The translations under genes were made by a program, and so were the position numbers. DNA of 64,000 bases from Oryzias latipes (Eukaryota > Chordata > Actinopteri > Beloniformes > Adrianichthyidae): assembly GCF_002234675.1 (NCBI RefSeq), contig NC_019866.2:13235261-13299260 (forward strand), in the 5' to 3' direction. Numbering within the stretch: position 1 is the stretch's first letter; every line of letters starts with the position of its first letter. This document shows positions 32,786 to 48,825 of the stretch, one piece after another. The notes under the pieces were generated by a model that saw only the letters and a list, made by a program, of their open reading frames with translations, was not told the DNA's origin and ran no database searches.

Positions 32786-35765
32786 CCTGAAGCCTTCCTG
32801 TGGTCCACTGACCTGTTAGGTACGCCTGTGTGTTTGTCTGGGTTTATTTTACTCGTCGACTGTTTCCTTGATGTGATGAAACACCCAGCTCATTGAGAAA
32901 CAATGATACACTTTGTTCCCAAACACATTTTTCTGATCAAGAATTGCACCAGTTGAAATTGCCCTGTGAGCCGTGAAGCAGCCGCATTGATCATGTGACT
33001 TGTTGTTTTTTTCTGCTTGCAGGCTAATGAAGGGGAGGGTAACGGGGGAACTCATTGCACTGCCCAGATCGTGGGGAGAAACTAGAGCTGGAGGGGTGTG
33101 ACTGGCCTTGACCTTCCGCTCTATGGACGGCCTCCTTTTCCCCGCGCCCTGTTTGTCTTTGTGAGGGAGGGTGGGAGGAGGGTGGTGTGGGGGGGTAACC
33201 AGGGAATATACATATACCTCCGATAGAACGCCTCACTAAATCCGACACACTCAAAAGCAACTCGCCAAAAAACACAGCAGGGAAATGAGGGCAAAATAGT
33301 GACGACGTTTGGCCTCCCCCTCTGACTCATCAACTGCATTATTGTTACGAGGGAGAAAACTGGGGGAGGCAAGGAGGGGGAGGACGAGGAGAGAAAAAGG
33401 TACACAATAATAATCTGAACCAGCAGTGGGCGCCACAGTTCCAGCTTCTACAATGCATGTAGAATGGCTCGTAGATGTTAAAACGGGGGCTCAACGGAGA
33501 AGCAAGATGCTTTTACAACGTGCACAAAACATTTTGCACCTTTTACTGCAGAATTGCATCGATTTGTTTTTGAATGTGCACACACACACAGGCCTTTGAT
33601 CACGTGCACATTTAGCTGAATTTCATTTTTCCTGTCTGGCTCGCCGAATTCCTTTCAATCTTTTAGGATTCTAGTTCTTTTAGTCCGAGGCAATAAAGAT
33701 GCAGTACATGAGTCGTCAAAGGTTTATATCTTCGCTGCACCAAACTATATTGCATGGCGTACGGTTACCACACTAAGTTGCATGTTTGAGTGAACGTCTC
33801 TCTTGATTTAATGCATTAGTTTTTGTTCAAATGGGGAGGATTATGAGGTGCTCGGTTATTGCTCCTATGTAGTGTCTAAATGATGTCCCTGTAGTTTAAC
33901 GCAGTCGGTGGGGGTTAAGTCCCGCTATAGGTAAATTAATTCAGGAATTGACTCGTTTCTAGTTGTGTATGCAACAAAAGTTCACATACTGTAAGGCAGA
34001 TGAAGAAACCTATTTGCTGCTGTTGCTTTGTTTTTAGAATACTTGCAAAACAAACTTATACAAGTTTCACCCAAATGAATTTCCTCTCACTGGTATAAAT
34101 GCACTTTTTTCTGTTGTAAGAAATCTAAAATTTATCTTTAAGGCGTACAGTAACGATATATTGAACTTGATGGTTCTTTTTTTGTTTTGTTTCTGATAAG
34201 TGATTTTAGGACTATTGTGAGCATAATGACAATGTTAGGCAATGGTAAATGACTTGGAAAGACTTGAGGCCTCCTTATGTAGTTTTATAATGTAGCTCCT
34301 AACGTGGATATAATAGGATTAAGGTGGAATGAATCTCATCCATTTCTCACAGGATGTTCCTGCCTTTCTCTTAGAAGCGCCGTGCTGAGCGATGGCCCCT
34401 ATCGCCATCCGTGTTACGTAAATGGATTATTGTTTAGATATGTTCCCAAGAGTTTCTTTCAGTCCCGTTTGGAGGGACCTACCTTTGTAAAATCTTGATG
34501 ACAATTCAACTTGCTGCTGGAAGAGCAGCTTCTGATCTTACTAGTGATTGTTGTTGCCATATATTTTCACCCGCTGACACTGTGTAGGGTATGCCAGGGA
34601 AAACTTTTTAGTCCCTCGACACTGGTTAGCTGATGTGGCAGATTTGTGGCCGCTACTCATCTTTTTTTTGTCTTTTAGTTCTAGTCCGGAGTGGTCGATT
34701 TGTAACCGAAGTGTGCATGGCTGTCTGCTTAGTGGTGTTAAGTCATAAAATCCTGGGACATATAATTTTACACCAGCCCCTCTCATTAAAGTAGATTATT
34801 AGGGAAGAAAGTGAGTCATAATCTGTCGATGTAACCAACAAGTGTGCTTGCCTGCCGGGTTGTCTTGTTTCTCGTCTCCTAAAATGAAGATAATTTGGGG
34901 TGGGAGGGGTTAAAGAAGCACAAATATCAGCTTCTATTCATTTTCTCTGGTAGGATTAGTTTTTTACAAAACAAAATTCGCATCAACAAAGGAAGTGGAA
35001 GTTTTTTTTATTTTTTTGTTGCTTTTTTATTTTGTTTTCAGTGTTTACTTTTTCTTATTTCACCTGACTTGATGTAACAGTGTTTTGAATCGTCAAAATA
35101 AGAGCTGCAACGCCCCGCGGTGAGGTTCTTTCAACATTTTTAACTGTTTAAATTGAGGACTGGGCGGTCAAAAGGAGGGTGGTGAAAGTGCAAGCAGCTC
35201 CCGTGCCACTAACAATTGGTATTAAATCCCTCGAGGCTTTACCACTCCTCACTATGTTGAAATGCAAAAACGTGCACAAAATTGATGTTAAGACTAGTTG
35301 TCCATAAGTTTTTGTATTTATTTTTATTTTTTTTAATCATTTTGTTTACTTTTTTTGTTTTTAAGATTTATGTGATGATTTAATTTATTTTGTTTTTTGA
35401 GTTGTTTTTTATATTTTTATTTTTGTGCTCTGCTGCACAAATGATTTAAGACTTTAAAAGTTTTTTTTTTCTTCCTTTTCTTTATTCTTTTTATTTAAAG
35501 AACAGTTTTATTTCGTTGTTTTACAGCGTACAATCTAAGTATCAAACCTCACGTGGATGGAATAACAGCCAGTCCTGGGCGCACACCTTTTTGGGAAACA
35601 AATTTGAACGCAAATTCATAATTTGTTTTGATCTTAAAATAAGGCAGGCAATTCAAATTAACGTATCTTTGGCTAAACTGTGGTGAAGGTTGGGATATGA
35701 TCTTGTGTATCCCTTTTTATTTAATTTTGTGTATAAGGGGAAATAAAAGTTTTTTTTCCATCAAC
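32786..35765 (+). other. tnpo2 3' UTR with one intron
   Basis: The UTR starts after the stop at 32783-32785. A donor after 32819 and a TGCTTGCAG acceptor ending at 33022 define an intron of 203 bases that carries a snoRNA. The junction is only 34 bases past the stop, too near to trigger nonsense-mediated decay by the usual 50-55-base rule. The terminal exon runs from 33023 to a poly(A) signal AATAAA at 35742-35747, with an earlier signal near 33691. It is T-rich at the 3' end. Confidence 0.65.
32865..32943 (+). ncRNA. Box C/D snoRNA-like unit, second family, copy 4, in 3' UTR intron
   Basis: Stem CTTGAT/ATCAAG, C box GTGATGA (32873-32879), AACACCCAGCTCATTGA block, C' AATGATA, CTTTGTTCCCA, D box CTGA (32933-32936). 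Lies in an intron inside the tnpo2 3' UTR and ends 79 bases before its acceptor. Confidence 0.78.
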
Positions 35766-35769
35766 TTGT

Positions 35770-36905
35770 GCGTTTGCTATATTTGTATATACGTTTTTTA
35801 TAATTAATAGCAAAGGGCCTGACCTCATTGAAGACGTGGAGACCAGGGCTGCTTGTTTGGACACACCTGATTCAGGTTGTAAATGGGCTCATTCTATCTT
35901 GCAAACGTGGAGACATTCTGCCCCATGAAGCCGTGAATCGCCTCCTTACTCCTTTCTGATGTGAGGATAAAGCTTTTAAAAAAAAGGATCCTTTTGCAAT
36001 ATGGAAAAAGACGTGGATCTACTTATGAAAATTTGGATGTAAATCTCGCAAACACACATGGACCTCTTTTTTTTTAGCCAAATGCAGAGGTGGGTAAAAT
36101 CTTCCTTAAAGGTAGCAAGTCTTACTATTACAAAATATTAAGGTAATACATTGGGGAGAAACTATTAGAGTAGCTTTTTTTGGGTTAAATGAATAAGTTG
36201 GCATACCATTGTTTTATTTGGCATGATGTTCAAAGTGCTATTGAAACTATAACAACAAGTTGTCCCTCTTTAAATAATGACAGGTGTGTTTACTTGGAGA
36301 CAGAATTGATTTTAAGGATTCAATTCGTATCCTAATTCGTTGATGCATTTCATAGTCAGTATTGGTTCATTTTGAACGATCCGATTCACTGACGTAAAAT
36401 CGATCCAGGACATCTTTAGCCAAAAATTGAACCAGTGTGACTCAGACATAAATACCTGAGGATTGAACAGTAAACAAGGAATAAAGGCAAATCTATTCAC
36501 AATTGAGTTGCATGAAGTTCACCCCACTTCTGTTTTTCCACATCAAAATAACCCAAAGGGAACATTATTAAACACATTCTTGCACACTGTATGGTCAGTG
36601 TTTCCACCCGTTGGCTTGATCATTTTTTTGTTTTCCGCTGTGATGGAGCTTGGTCATTTGAATTAATCATAAATATAAACAGGTTAAAACAATGAAGTCA
36701 TAAAGCACAACAGACTAAAAAGGACGATTGAAAGTGCTGTGGCCAAAAGTTTGAGAAAGCACTGTCTAAATTAAAAGATAGAAAGGGAAATCAATATATT
36801 TATATAAATACAAATAATAAAAAAATCCTACTTATAACAGGCACATTCTGTCTCTCACAGTTGCGGTGTATCTATAACAGGACCACTCATAAAATCAGTG
36901 GCTGA
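35770..36905. other. tnpo2-gng14 intergenic region
   Basis: AT-rich. The part 36300-36480 (with GATCCGATTCACTGACG) resembles interspersed fish repeat text, but no borders were found. Confidence 0.4.
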
Positions 36906-37054
36906 TCGGGCTGCACCATATGAGGGAAAATCACAAGATTGTTTTAGCACAGTTAAGGTAACCATCAATGACAAATTATGCCGTCTTTTGAGAAATGCTT
37001 ATTGCACAGCTAAATATCACGAAAATGTTATCGATACATTTTAATGATAAATAT
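36906..37054 (-). mobile_element. Internally deleted relative of the 5302-5885 hAT element
   Basis: Begins GGGCTGCACCATATGAGGGA, the inverted form of the right end of the 5302-5885 element, then jumps to TTTTAGCACAGTTAAGGTAA and TATTGCACAGC, which match its left part on the other strand. The outer end and the target duplication are not visible. Confidence 0.65.
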
Positions 37055-37724
37055 TCCCTTCAGAATTTTTCCCAGCTGTGTAAAAAGGCTGGAGTTATTA
37101 CAAATGATGTTTACATCTGGGGATGCAGAAAATGAAATGGGTATAATCTACAGGTCATTTGTTGAAATAGGACAGCTGTGGATCTGATGCTGAGATTCAG
37201 ACATTATAAATGTGAAAGTCAATAACAAAGGTCAAGTCAAAATAAAAAGCAAAAACACTTCTGGATTTGATGTTCATAATTTCCTTTTTTTTTCCTGATT
37301 CGCCTTATAACATTTAGTTATTTGGCAGTTTTTACATGTAATACTTCTATACCAATTAAAGGAAAATACAAACAAAAAAACAAAAGTCACAGCTGTGGAA
37401 GATGTGAAATGGCTAATCAAAAGCATGACTGGTTTAACTTAACCAAAATAAATAAAGAAAAAATACAAGAATTTTCAAGTGTTTTTCAAATGAGTTCACA
37501 ACTAGATAAATGTAAATAAATGCAATATACATGTATTTCTGTTGTGTAAAACATGTCATGCTTACAAAAAAAGGCTCAGAAGCCAAAAAACATGTAACAG
37601 CAATAGGTATAAATATTTACATATTTTTTGATCATTTCTAATATTTTTATGTTTTATAACAGCTATGTTGTAGTAAACATTTTGAACATCTGTTATTCTT
37701 TGGTTATCTTCAGCTCTTCAGTGT

Positions 37725-37885
37725 TCAAAGCAGCACACAGGTTTTCTTTTCCTTGAAGGGGTTGGAGGAGGCAGCTATGCCCATGAGCAGAGGGTCGCTG
37801 CATCTGTGCTCTTGACAGTACTGGACCAAGTCTGCTGCAGTCAAGGAGATCTGCTTGAGCAAAGGACATTACAAAGAATATTACA

Positions 37886-37935
<50 letters not shown>

Positions 37936-38156
37936 GACTTTTGGATTCTTTCTTATTAGTTTGTTCCATCTGTTTTTTTCCCCCCAATCAAAGCAACAAA
38001 AATAATGTTTAAAATACAGATGTAAAATAAATTTTGAAGTGAGTGGTTTTCACGTACCTTAAATCTCACCATGCTTGCCTCCAGCCGGAGTTGCTCCACC
38101 AACTTTTGTGCCTGAATAACACTGTTGTTGCTGCAGCTGGGAGTTTTTCCAGACAT
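37725..38156 (-). CDS. gng14: gng14-like heterotrimeric G-protein gamma subunit
   Basis: G-protein gamma subunit: pairs with G-beta, is lipid-anchored and acts at the plasma membrane. Two coding exons, 38058-38156 and 37725-37850, give 74 residues. The first codes MSGKTPSCSNNSVIQAQKLV then EQLRLEASMVRFK, the helix that coils with G-beta. The second carries DLVQYCQEHRCSDPLLMGI, the family NPFKEKK motif and a C-terminal CVLL box. Leu at the last place predicts geranylgeranylation. The single phase-0 intron after the RxK motif is typical of gamma genes. The name rests on position: human GNG14 lies between DHPS and TNPO2. By sequence alone another gamma subtype is possible. Confidence 0.85.
37891..37932. 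repeat. (CA)n microsatellite in gng14 intron
   Basis: About 21 CA units between the two gng14 coding exons. Confidence 0.95.
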
Positions 38157-38229
38157 CCCTTTCAGTGCAAGAGTTCTGTTTCAACAGTCTCTGCAGGAAA
38201 AGGGCGCTGGAGCAGTTTTTAAACTGACC

Positions 38230-39150
38230 CAGGGTGACCTCCCGTTGTGGACACTTTGCCCAGAGAGGCTGGTCTGACCTGTGCCCTCTTTTTATTCAAA
38301 GGTGTGGGCAGTTCAAAGACCCTGTGATAAGAGAAGGTCAACCGACCAAAATGTCAGCAACATCATACATTTTACTTCACAGGCATAGCTGATGAAAAAC
38401 AGGAACACATGCTTTTTTCTATAAGAGTGCTGCAGTAGAAGAGAAATAGAATCAAGTTCATTTTCATTTTACCATTTGCAGCAAAATTAAAGTGCCAACT
38501 AAAGTGGCAGCAAGCCTATGTATATTCAATTACATATTCATTAAATTAATAATATATCAAATTAAAAGATTATACAAATTGAATTCTCTATCTAATGAAA
38601 ACTGAATATTGAGAGGCTGTTGCAAAGAAGCGCTTCTTGAGTTTGTTTGACCCTGACCCTGATTATCCTGTAACCCTTCCCTGATAGAAATACAGATGTT
38701 CAAACAGATCATCTCCAGGGTCTGACATGTCTTTGAGGATGTTTTTAAGTGAAGCCCTTACCTTAAAGGTGCATTTAAAAGAAAGTCTCTTCAATTTTTG
38801 AACTGCTCATCTAAAAGTGATCACAGATTTCTGTTATACAACTAAATGTGTTATAATTTGGGGTAAAAATGTTACAAAAGTGGGCAAAATTTTAGATTTG
38901 TTTTGCGCTTTATTCAAACATGCTTTAAAAAACTTTATTATTAATTTATTTAATTCCTGCAAAATAAAAATAAGCAATGTTTCTAAATTGATTAAAGTTA
39001 ATGTTCAAATTAAAGCATTATTTAGAATAGCAATTGATAGCGTAATAGTCAAATAAAACTTTTAAACACAAGCATGTACTTTTTTATTTTTTTAAAAGCA
39101 ATGACAAAGATGATGGAAAAAAAAAAACCGGGAGAGTGAAGGTTTGCTTT
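38230..39150. other. gng14-dhps intergenic region
   Basis: AT-rich between divergent gng14 and dhps; no element recognised. Confidence 0.5.
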
Positions 39151-39179
39151 TAAAAGGAAAAAAGTTTGTGCGGTTGGCA

Positions 39180-39323
39180 TTGTTTGTACCTTCACGCTTT
39201 CCGTAGCTAGCTAGCTTCATGCTACATGTAGCCCATGCGATGGTTACTGGCTATGTTCCATCTGCGCATTTGCCGTCACCTGGCCCCTAATCCCATTATA
39301 ACTTAGTCTCTCTTTGATAACAG
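39180..39323 (+). promoter_or_regulatory. Probable non-coding first exon of dhps
   Basis: Ends with GATAACAG followed by a GTATGT donor at 39324. The dhps start-codon exon opens with an acceptor (GGTTGCAG ending at 39728), so an upstream exon is needed. The 5' edge is not known. Confidence 0.5.
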
Positions 39324-39733
39324 GTATGTTTTAAAGTTTTCATGTATCTGTTTTCATTTTCACCTTGTTTAGAAGACTCTTTTAGTTAGCATCTGTGTTT
39401 CTCATCTGTGTTTATGATCCAAATTGTTCTGGTTTTTGTTTTGCTATATATTCAGATAGTTAATATTATGATTTTAAAAAAAGCAATGCTATTAGTAAAT
39501 GTGTTTTTCAGCTTAATGGCTTTTTTGTCAACTTTATATTAATTAAAATGTGTTAAATTAAAATGAATTATAGTGCATCAAGTTTTGTTCTTGTAAAAAT
39601 GTGCTTGGAGGAAAATGTACTTTAGTTTCTAAAGTGACCCCCCACCCCCCTTGTTTTTTGTTTTAAATAATCCAACTCAGAAACACAATGACAGTTTTTT
39701 TTATTGTTGTGGATTTTTTTGGTTGCAGGAACA

Positions 39734-42854
<3,121 letters not shown>

Positions 42855-43259
42855 TGGTGGTTTTCTTTCAAGTTTTCCTTCCCTCCCAATTTAATTTATG
42901 CATTTAAATCCCCTTTTTCATTAAAAAAAAGTTACACTTTGGGCCTTGAAAAGATGTTGAAAGCCTCTTCAACACTGCTTTGCACTCAACATTTGGTATG
43001 ACATTTATTCTGTGTATTTATAAATATTTAGGTAACCCTTTTCTCATTATTTTCAATTTGCTGGTTTCCCTGTAAGTTAAGAAACTGTGAAACTTTTGTC
43101 ACAGTCTGAAATTCTTTTTGGTGTTGATCCCGACATTTGATTTCACGTCTTTAGTAGATGCAAGCATCACCTTTTATTTTCATATATTTTTTAGGAAGAA
43201 TTTCGAGTTACATGTGGCATGTCTTTAGGTATATTTGTATAGCTGTATAGGTAAATAAA

Positions 43260-46200
43260 AATGCTATTAAGCAAAAAGTTAGTGAAAAGTGTTTAACTGA
43301 GATTAATTCTAAGATTTAAAAAAAAAAAAATTTTAAGGACCTTGCAATCCTGTTTAAAAAATGATTTAAAAAGAAGTGTCAGAATTGTTGTATCACAATT
43401 CTTTGCCCCAAAACTGTCATAATTGTGATTTCTGCTGTTTTAAAAAATTAAAGTACTTTCTTTTCCTTTAAAAAAAACATATCAGCTTCTTAAATGCTTT
43501 TCCTTTATTGTATTTTTTTTATTTGGTGGTACCTCAGACAGCAGAAAAGTTCATTTCATCACTGCGTGTCTTGAGTTTCGTAATAATCAAATGTCCCAAT
43601 GTAAAGATCATGTTTCTTTAAAATATTTGTAGAAACACTTTAATTTGCTTTAAATTACAACTGCACCTCCTGTTAAAACAGCCTGCATGAGTTGCTGTGG
43701 CTTTTTTCTTTCTTTCAAAGTGTTCTTTTGTCATTTTTCTTTGGCGTAACCTCACATTCATAAAGAGGAACAGTCATGAATGTGTTGCAAACACGGAGTA
43801 GATCGTTAAAAAACACCGTCTGCACAGTCAAGTAGAAAAAAAGTTGAGATGCATGTCTTTAATGGAAGATTGTTTTTGTCCAGATTAAAAGTTTTCATGC
43901 GTAACAAGAAAATATAATACATGAAATTTACATAAATGTGAGACACTGGACATTTTTGGGGGGTTTAAAGAGGACAAAGGGGAGGTGGGGGGACATCCAT
44001 ATATATGATGAAAATGCTGCTGAAGTCACTTTTTTTCCCACCAAATGTGAAACTTTAAGTCCAGAGTTAGTGGGTGGATCCCCTTAGACCAGCCTAATGA
44101 ACTTTCTGACATCGTCCTAGCTGTTTTTAGGAGGGGCACGCGGGAGCATGACAGCTTTTTGCATGTGGTTAGTGCTTGCTCAAATGCAAAGTTCTCAAAA
44201 GCCCAACTAGAGGGCAAGATGCGTAGGTAGGAGTTTCATCTTGTTCCTTTGACACGCAACACAGTCTACCGAGTAATCCATCAATGATGACACACATTTC
44301 TCTTTGCAGCAAAGTCAGAATGGATATTTGTCACAGTTTATACCTATTTGTATACGTCTTGAATTATTTAAGCCTTTTTAATCGGTGACGTCAGGGCAGT
44401 TTTGATCATTTCTCTTTCTGCTTTAAAATGTTTTGGGTTGTGGAAAGCTCTCTGCTTCCCAAATGCACACACTTTGAAGAGATGGCTGTTTGTGCTACTA
44501 CAAACCCTAATTCCTCCATCCGTACCTGCTGGTGGCCGTGCTGCACAATTGCATGTTTACTCAGAGCTCAACAGTGACAATGATTTGTCTTTACGTTGTA
44601 GTTTTGTTGATTTTTTTTTTTTTAGCCCTATAGAAAATCGATGTTTGCTTCATGCATGACTGAAAGATTACAGAAAGACGGAGTGGGATGAAAACGGCAC
44701 CCTGTGTGTTTGTATGTGAATGAGCTGAAGTCACGCTACGATAATATTGAGTGGCGCCTGCACAGTGCAGACAGTGTCCCCCACTCCTCCCCTCCTCCGT
44801 AGAACAAGCAGCGCTCTCTGTGATGTGCTGGCCTGCAGCAGTCATAATGGCAATTATGTCTTCCCCCAGCCAGATTGGCAGCTTTTTATGGTGAGAACCC
44901 AGGACTGGGAGGAGGTGGGGAGCGCTGACCGGCTGCACAGCTGCAGGGTGGGGCAGATCTGAGGGAAGTGGACGAAGAGAACCACACAGCAGATGGATCT
45001 CTGCATATTACATAATTACGTTGGTTTCCATTGTAGACAGTCGTTCCAAAGCTAATTTCCCCCCAAACTTTAAATTCATTAAGGTCATTTTAGAATTGAA
45101 GGACATTTGGGCTCCAAAAATTCATGATTTTCTGCTACATATTTATCAATAATAGGTAATAAACCATCAAACCCTTGATTAGCTCAACTTACAGATCAAT
45201 TGTAGAATACATTATATCTTTAATGATTACAGAATTAAGTTACCAATTTTTTCAGGTACAGGGTTTCAAATCTGTAACAAACACTAACTGTTTAGACTGC
45301 TGTTACTGAAAACCAAGAGGACAAACGGACTTATGTACATAAGAATAAATAATTGAATAAACAATTGTCTTACACTAAATATATGCACCACAGGGTAGGG
45401 TCAGACATTCGATTTTGGCTAACTATAACATAAAAAATAGAAAAGAGGGGATTCTTTTGCTCCACATGTTGTTTTGGAAAACTGTTTGATGATGTCATGT
45501 CCAGCATATCATATGTTTCTCTGCTAGATTCTTTTGCTACCGCGCTAAAAGGTTATGGCAACGGGTGGGTGCATGTTTTGGGACACACGTTCCATTGATA
45601 ATAATTATTGGACATATTTTGCTTATTAAAGAAAATGTTCCCACAGTTACAAGAGACATTAATGATACACAATGATCAAAATGATACAAAAAATGGCATT
45701 GTGATTTAATTTGAACTTTTATTTATGAATTAATTAGGACATTAGGGAGGTGGGACAAGGGAATAATCGCATTTTAGGGGATATTCCATACTTATTTGGT
45801 CTTTAAAAATATTTTCAAGCACTCTTTTTGCTTAGTTTTTGCAGATTTGGTCTCTTGTGAAGTAAATGTGTTCAAAACCGACATGTTTTAGTTTTGACTT
45901 ATGTGGTGTATTTGAAAAATGACAGTGGGACGTTAAATGTCCTCCACTTCTGGAATGACCCATGAAGTATATTAAGTAATTTGTAGCTGCATCAATATTT
46001 CTGACCATTACCCATAAAGTTTCATTTGTGTGGGTCTGTTTTACATAGTTCTACGGTGGCTGAGAAGGGCCATACCGGGAAATGTTTTTTCACAACAATG
46101 TAAACATTCAATCACAGTTTTATGTTCCTGTCTTAATGGCACAAATATACATTATAACAACGTATAAAGAAAATTGACAGAATACTCGAACTGCAATCTT

Positions 46201-46260
46201 TTCCCCATTTACGTACAGTTTCTTTTCTTTTCCTTTAAATGTTGCATCTTTGTTTGTTTT
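43260..46260. other. Gene-free stretch after dhps
   Basis: No exon, RNA gene or bordered repeat that I can support. Mostly AT-rich with scattered homopolymer runs. Confidence 0.5.
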
Positions 46261-46341
46261 TTCGCTTCGTAACTAATCGCTGCTATAAAGGAGAGCCCGT
46301 CCCATCACCCCGCCTTATCTCCACCCTTGTTTACCTGTTGT

Positions 46342-46355
46342 GTAGCCATGGCAAC
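46342..46355 (+). promoter_or_regulatory. RFX X-box, perfect consensus
   Basis: GTAGCCATGGCAAC fits GTNRCC, two-base spacer, RGYAAC at every position. Such palindromic sites bind RFX dimers. It lies in a GC-rich, promoter-like stretch. Confidence 0.65.
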
Positions 46356-46643
46356 TGTAACCGTGGCGCAGGTAGGCAGCGACAGGTGAAGGAGTGGAGC
46401 GCGTGGGCGTAAAGAGGCAGGATTTGCAGAGCGAGGAGCGGCGCGGCTGCCACGGAAAGATAAACACTGTGTTATACGCGGCAAACAATGGCGCAATAAA
46501 TGTATAGGAGGGCTGCGGTTAATGGAGAGAAGTAGGCTAAAAGGCGGCCGAGCTCCACACCTCGCGCTGCTTTCTCAGAAACAGGAACCGCCATCTCCTC
46601 CTCTGACGCAGCTGGCTGAGGCTGATGACGGACTTGCGTCTCT

Positions 46644-46657
46644 GTCGCTATAGTAAC
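46644..46657 (+). promoter_or_regulatory. X-box-like site, one mismatch
   Basis: GTCGCTATAGTAAC differs from the RFX consensus at one base of the left half site; 300 bases from the perfect site. Confidence 0.4.
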
Positions 46658-46719
46658 CCCTCTACAAAGGCACACATCCGGATGGAATCTGCCTAGGTTT
46701 CGATTTTTCGTCGAAATTT

Positions 46720-48150
46720 GCAAAGCCGAAAAATTCAGTGGGCTGTTCTGTAACATATGAGTGTAATTTGTGCAGAAGATGACACCAAATAAACAAGAAA
46801 CAAAAGATTCCTGATCATTTTAAATTGAAATGACTCATAACTTCAGAGGTGATGAATTAGTTTGTTTTGCACGCATCATATGTCATTTTGTAAGGTTTAT
46901 GCATCTCCTAAGCGATAAAAAGTAATGGAACATTATAGGAAATATCATAGTTTTACAAGAAAAATAGTATAGAAAATTAATAATCAATCCAAAATGTTAT
47001 TTGTGGAAGGTTTACAAATGCAAGTCCTCTCCATTTATCATATTAAATGCATATATTGGCGTAATAAAGACTATAAAACTAAAATACAAACAAATATTGA
47101 AAATATGAAAAATTGTATATTCAAATATGTTTACGAAATTGAGCTGAACTTGGCTTTCATAAAAAAAATGCTTTAAAAGTTTTTTCTTCCTATATAAATA
47201 AAACATATGTACCAGCACGTATACAAAAATCTTCTCCGACACAATATTTAAGATTGTTTCACTGTTTTACGATATTGATGGTTGGTTTCTATTTAAATTT
47301 CTGTTATATGTAGCAAAATTTATGAGTTGCTTAAAAATAATTTTCAAAAATGGTCAAAAGTAAATGTAACAAAAACTGAAAGAGAAAAAAAAAGGTTATT
47401 TTTGAAGACAGGCATAGCATCCCAGGTAAAAAAAAAATAAAAAAAAATTAGACTGAGGATATAAAACAATATAGTACAAGCATAATAATTATTTATTTTA
47501 ATTTTTATTATCAAATACATAGATTTAATGATTTGTTTAATTTTCCCCCTTTCTGATAAATTCACAAAGAAATAAGTGACTATTTAGAAGACAAAATTTG
47601 ATCAGAGAGTGTTTTACACAAAGCCCTGAAAAAATACAACCTTTTAAATATTTAATTTTTACTAATAACTATGTATTTGCTTGCAGTGCCAGATGGAGTT
47701 TAGGTGCTATATTATTAAAACAAATTTATGGGAGACAGCTCCACACATGCAACTTTGAAAAGCTGCTTTACCTAAATATTGTAATGCGTGAAAAAGGGCA
47801 GCACTGAGAGATGAACCATAAATGTATGTTTTTTGTGTGGAGATTTCATCTTTTTCACAATTTTCAGCTTTTGTCAATGTTCTGCTTTTGTACTAGAGGA
47901 AACTTGATCTCTACAGATTTGGTCTCAACGTTTGTTAACGTTTGCACCTTTGAACTTTGTGGCTCACAAAGACATTCAGCCATTCAGACGCGCTGGAAGA
48001 GTGCCAGAATGTGCTGTTTTATTAGAAAGTAAAAGGTTCATGTTGAGTAACAAGCTCCTTTGAATGAGGCTATCTGAATGGCCGATGTGCCCTAACAGCC
48101 ACCTGCAGCCGCTCTTACATCAGCAGGTTGCTTGTTTTCTGCCTCAGTCA
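46720..48150. other. AT-rich gene-free stretch
   Basis: Very AT-rich, no recognised feature. Confidence 0.5.
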
Positions 48151-48159
48151 GCTTTCCTT

Positions 48160-48415
48160 ACTGCAAAAACAGGCCGCTTAGGAATAAGTCAAAAATTCTT
48201 ACCCCGTTTGCAGATTTTTGTTTGATAGAAAAAAAGTGCCAGTTGGGTAAGAGATAATATTTCTTATTTTGAGAAAAAACATTTAGTCACTAAAATCTGT
48301 TTTCTTAAACTTAAATTATTTTGATATTGAAACAAATTTCTTGAGAAAACTGTTTTTCTTGTGGGATAAAAAATAAGGATTTTTTTTGGCATCCTAAAGA
48401 TTCTGTTTTTACAGT
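48160..48415. mobile_element. Small TIR element (MITE-like)
   Basis: Ends ACTGCAAAAACAG and CTGTTTTTACAGT are inverted copies with one change, 256 bases apart, with AT-rich filling and no ORF. No clear target duplication was found, so the superfamily is open. Confidence 0.55.
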
Positions 48416-48825
48416 GACATCCTTGACTTTAAGAAAAATTAAAGTAAAACATGAATTTCTTCAAATGATAGGCAAAAATACAACACATTCTGATGTGAAA
48501 AAAGAATATTTATTAATGTATTTTATTTACACAAAGCCACAGGGGTTGAAAGTAGACAGAAATAAAACAAAATGATATGTTTATTTTCATTTTTCATGAC
48601 ATAAATACATACTTTAAGGAGCAACAAATATAGAACTTCAAGAAAAACACAAAATGCAATTTTGCAGATCAAACAAATCAAAATTTGTCATTTTTGTCAC
48701 TATACAAACTAGCTGACCGTGTGTGTAATAAAAGATCACATATACAAATAATAGCATGTCACTTAAATGCTACCTATACATTATTTTCTGCTGTTGTAAA
48801 AAGTGGATCTGTAAGGAGATGAGAA

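Larger units (their letters stand above)
46270..46710. promoter_or_regulatory. GC-rich promoter-like island
   Basis: Stands out from AT-rich flanks by CpG content. It holds a TATA-like CTATAAAGG near 46283 (plus strand), a perfect X-box at 46342-46355 and a second X-box-like site at 46644-46657. Short ATG frames ending at donor-like sites exist on both strands, but no gene is recognised. Confidence 0.5.

Noticed and set aside
46348-46371. ATG frame MATVTVAQ ending at a GTAGGC donor
   Set aside because: The start codon lies inside the perfect X-box, only eight codons are open, and no known protein starts this way.
46485-46756. Minus-strand frame with MAVPVSEKAARGVELGR
   Set aside because: No family recognised; GC-rich promoter-like DNA often keeps such open frames.
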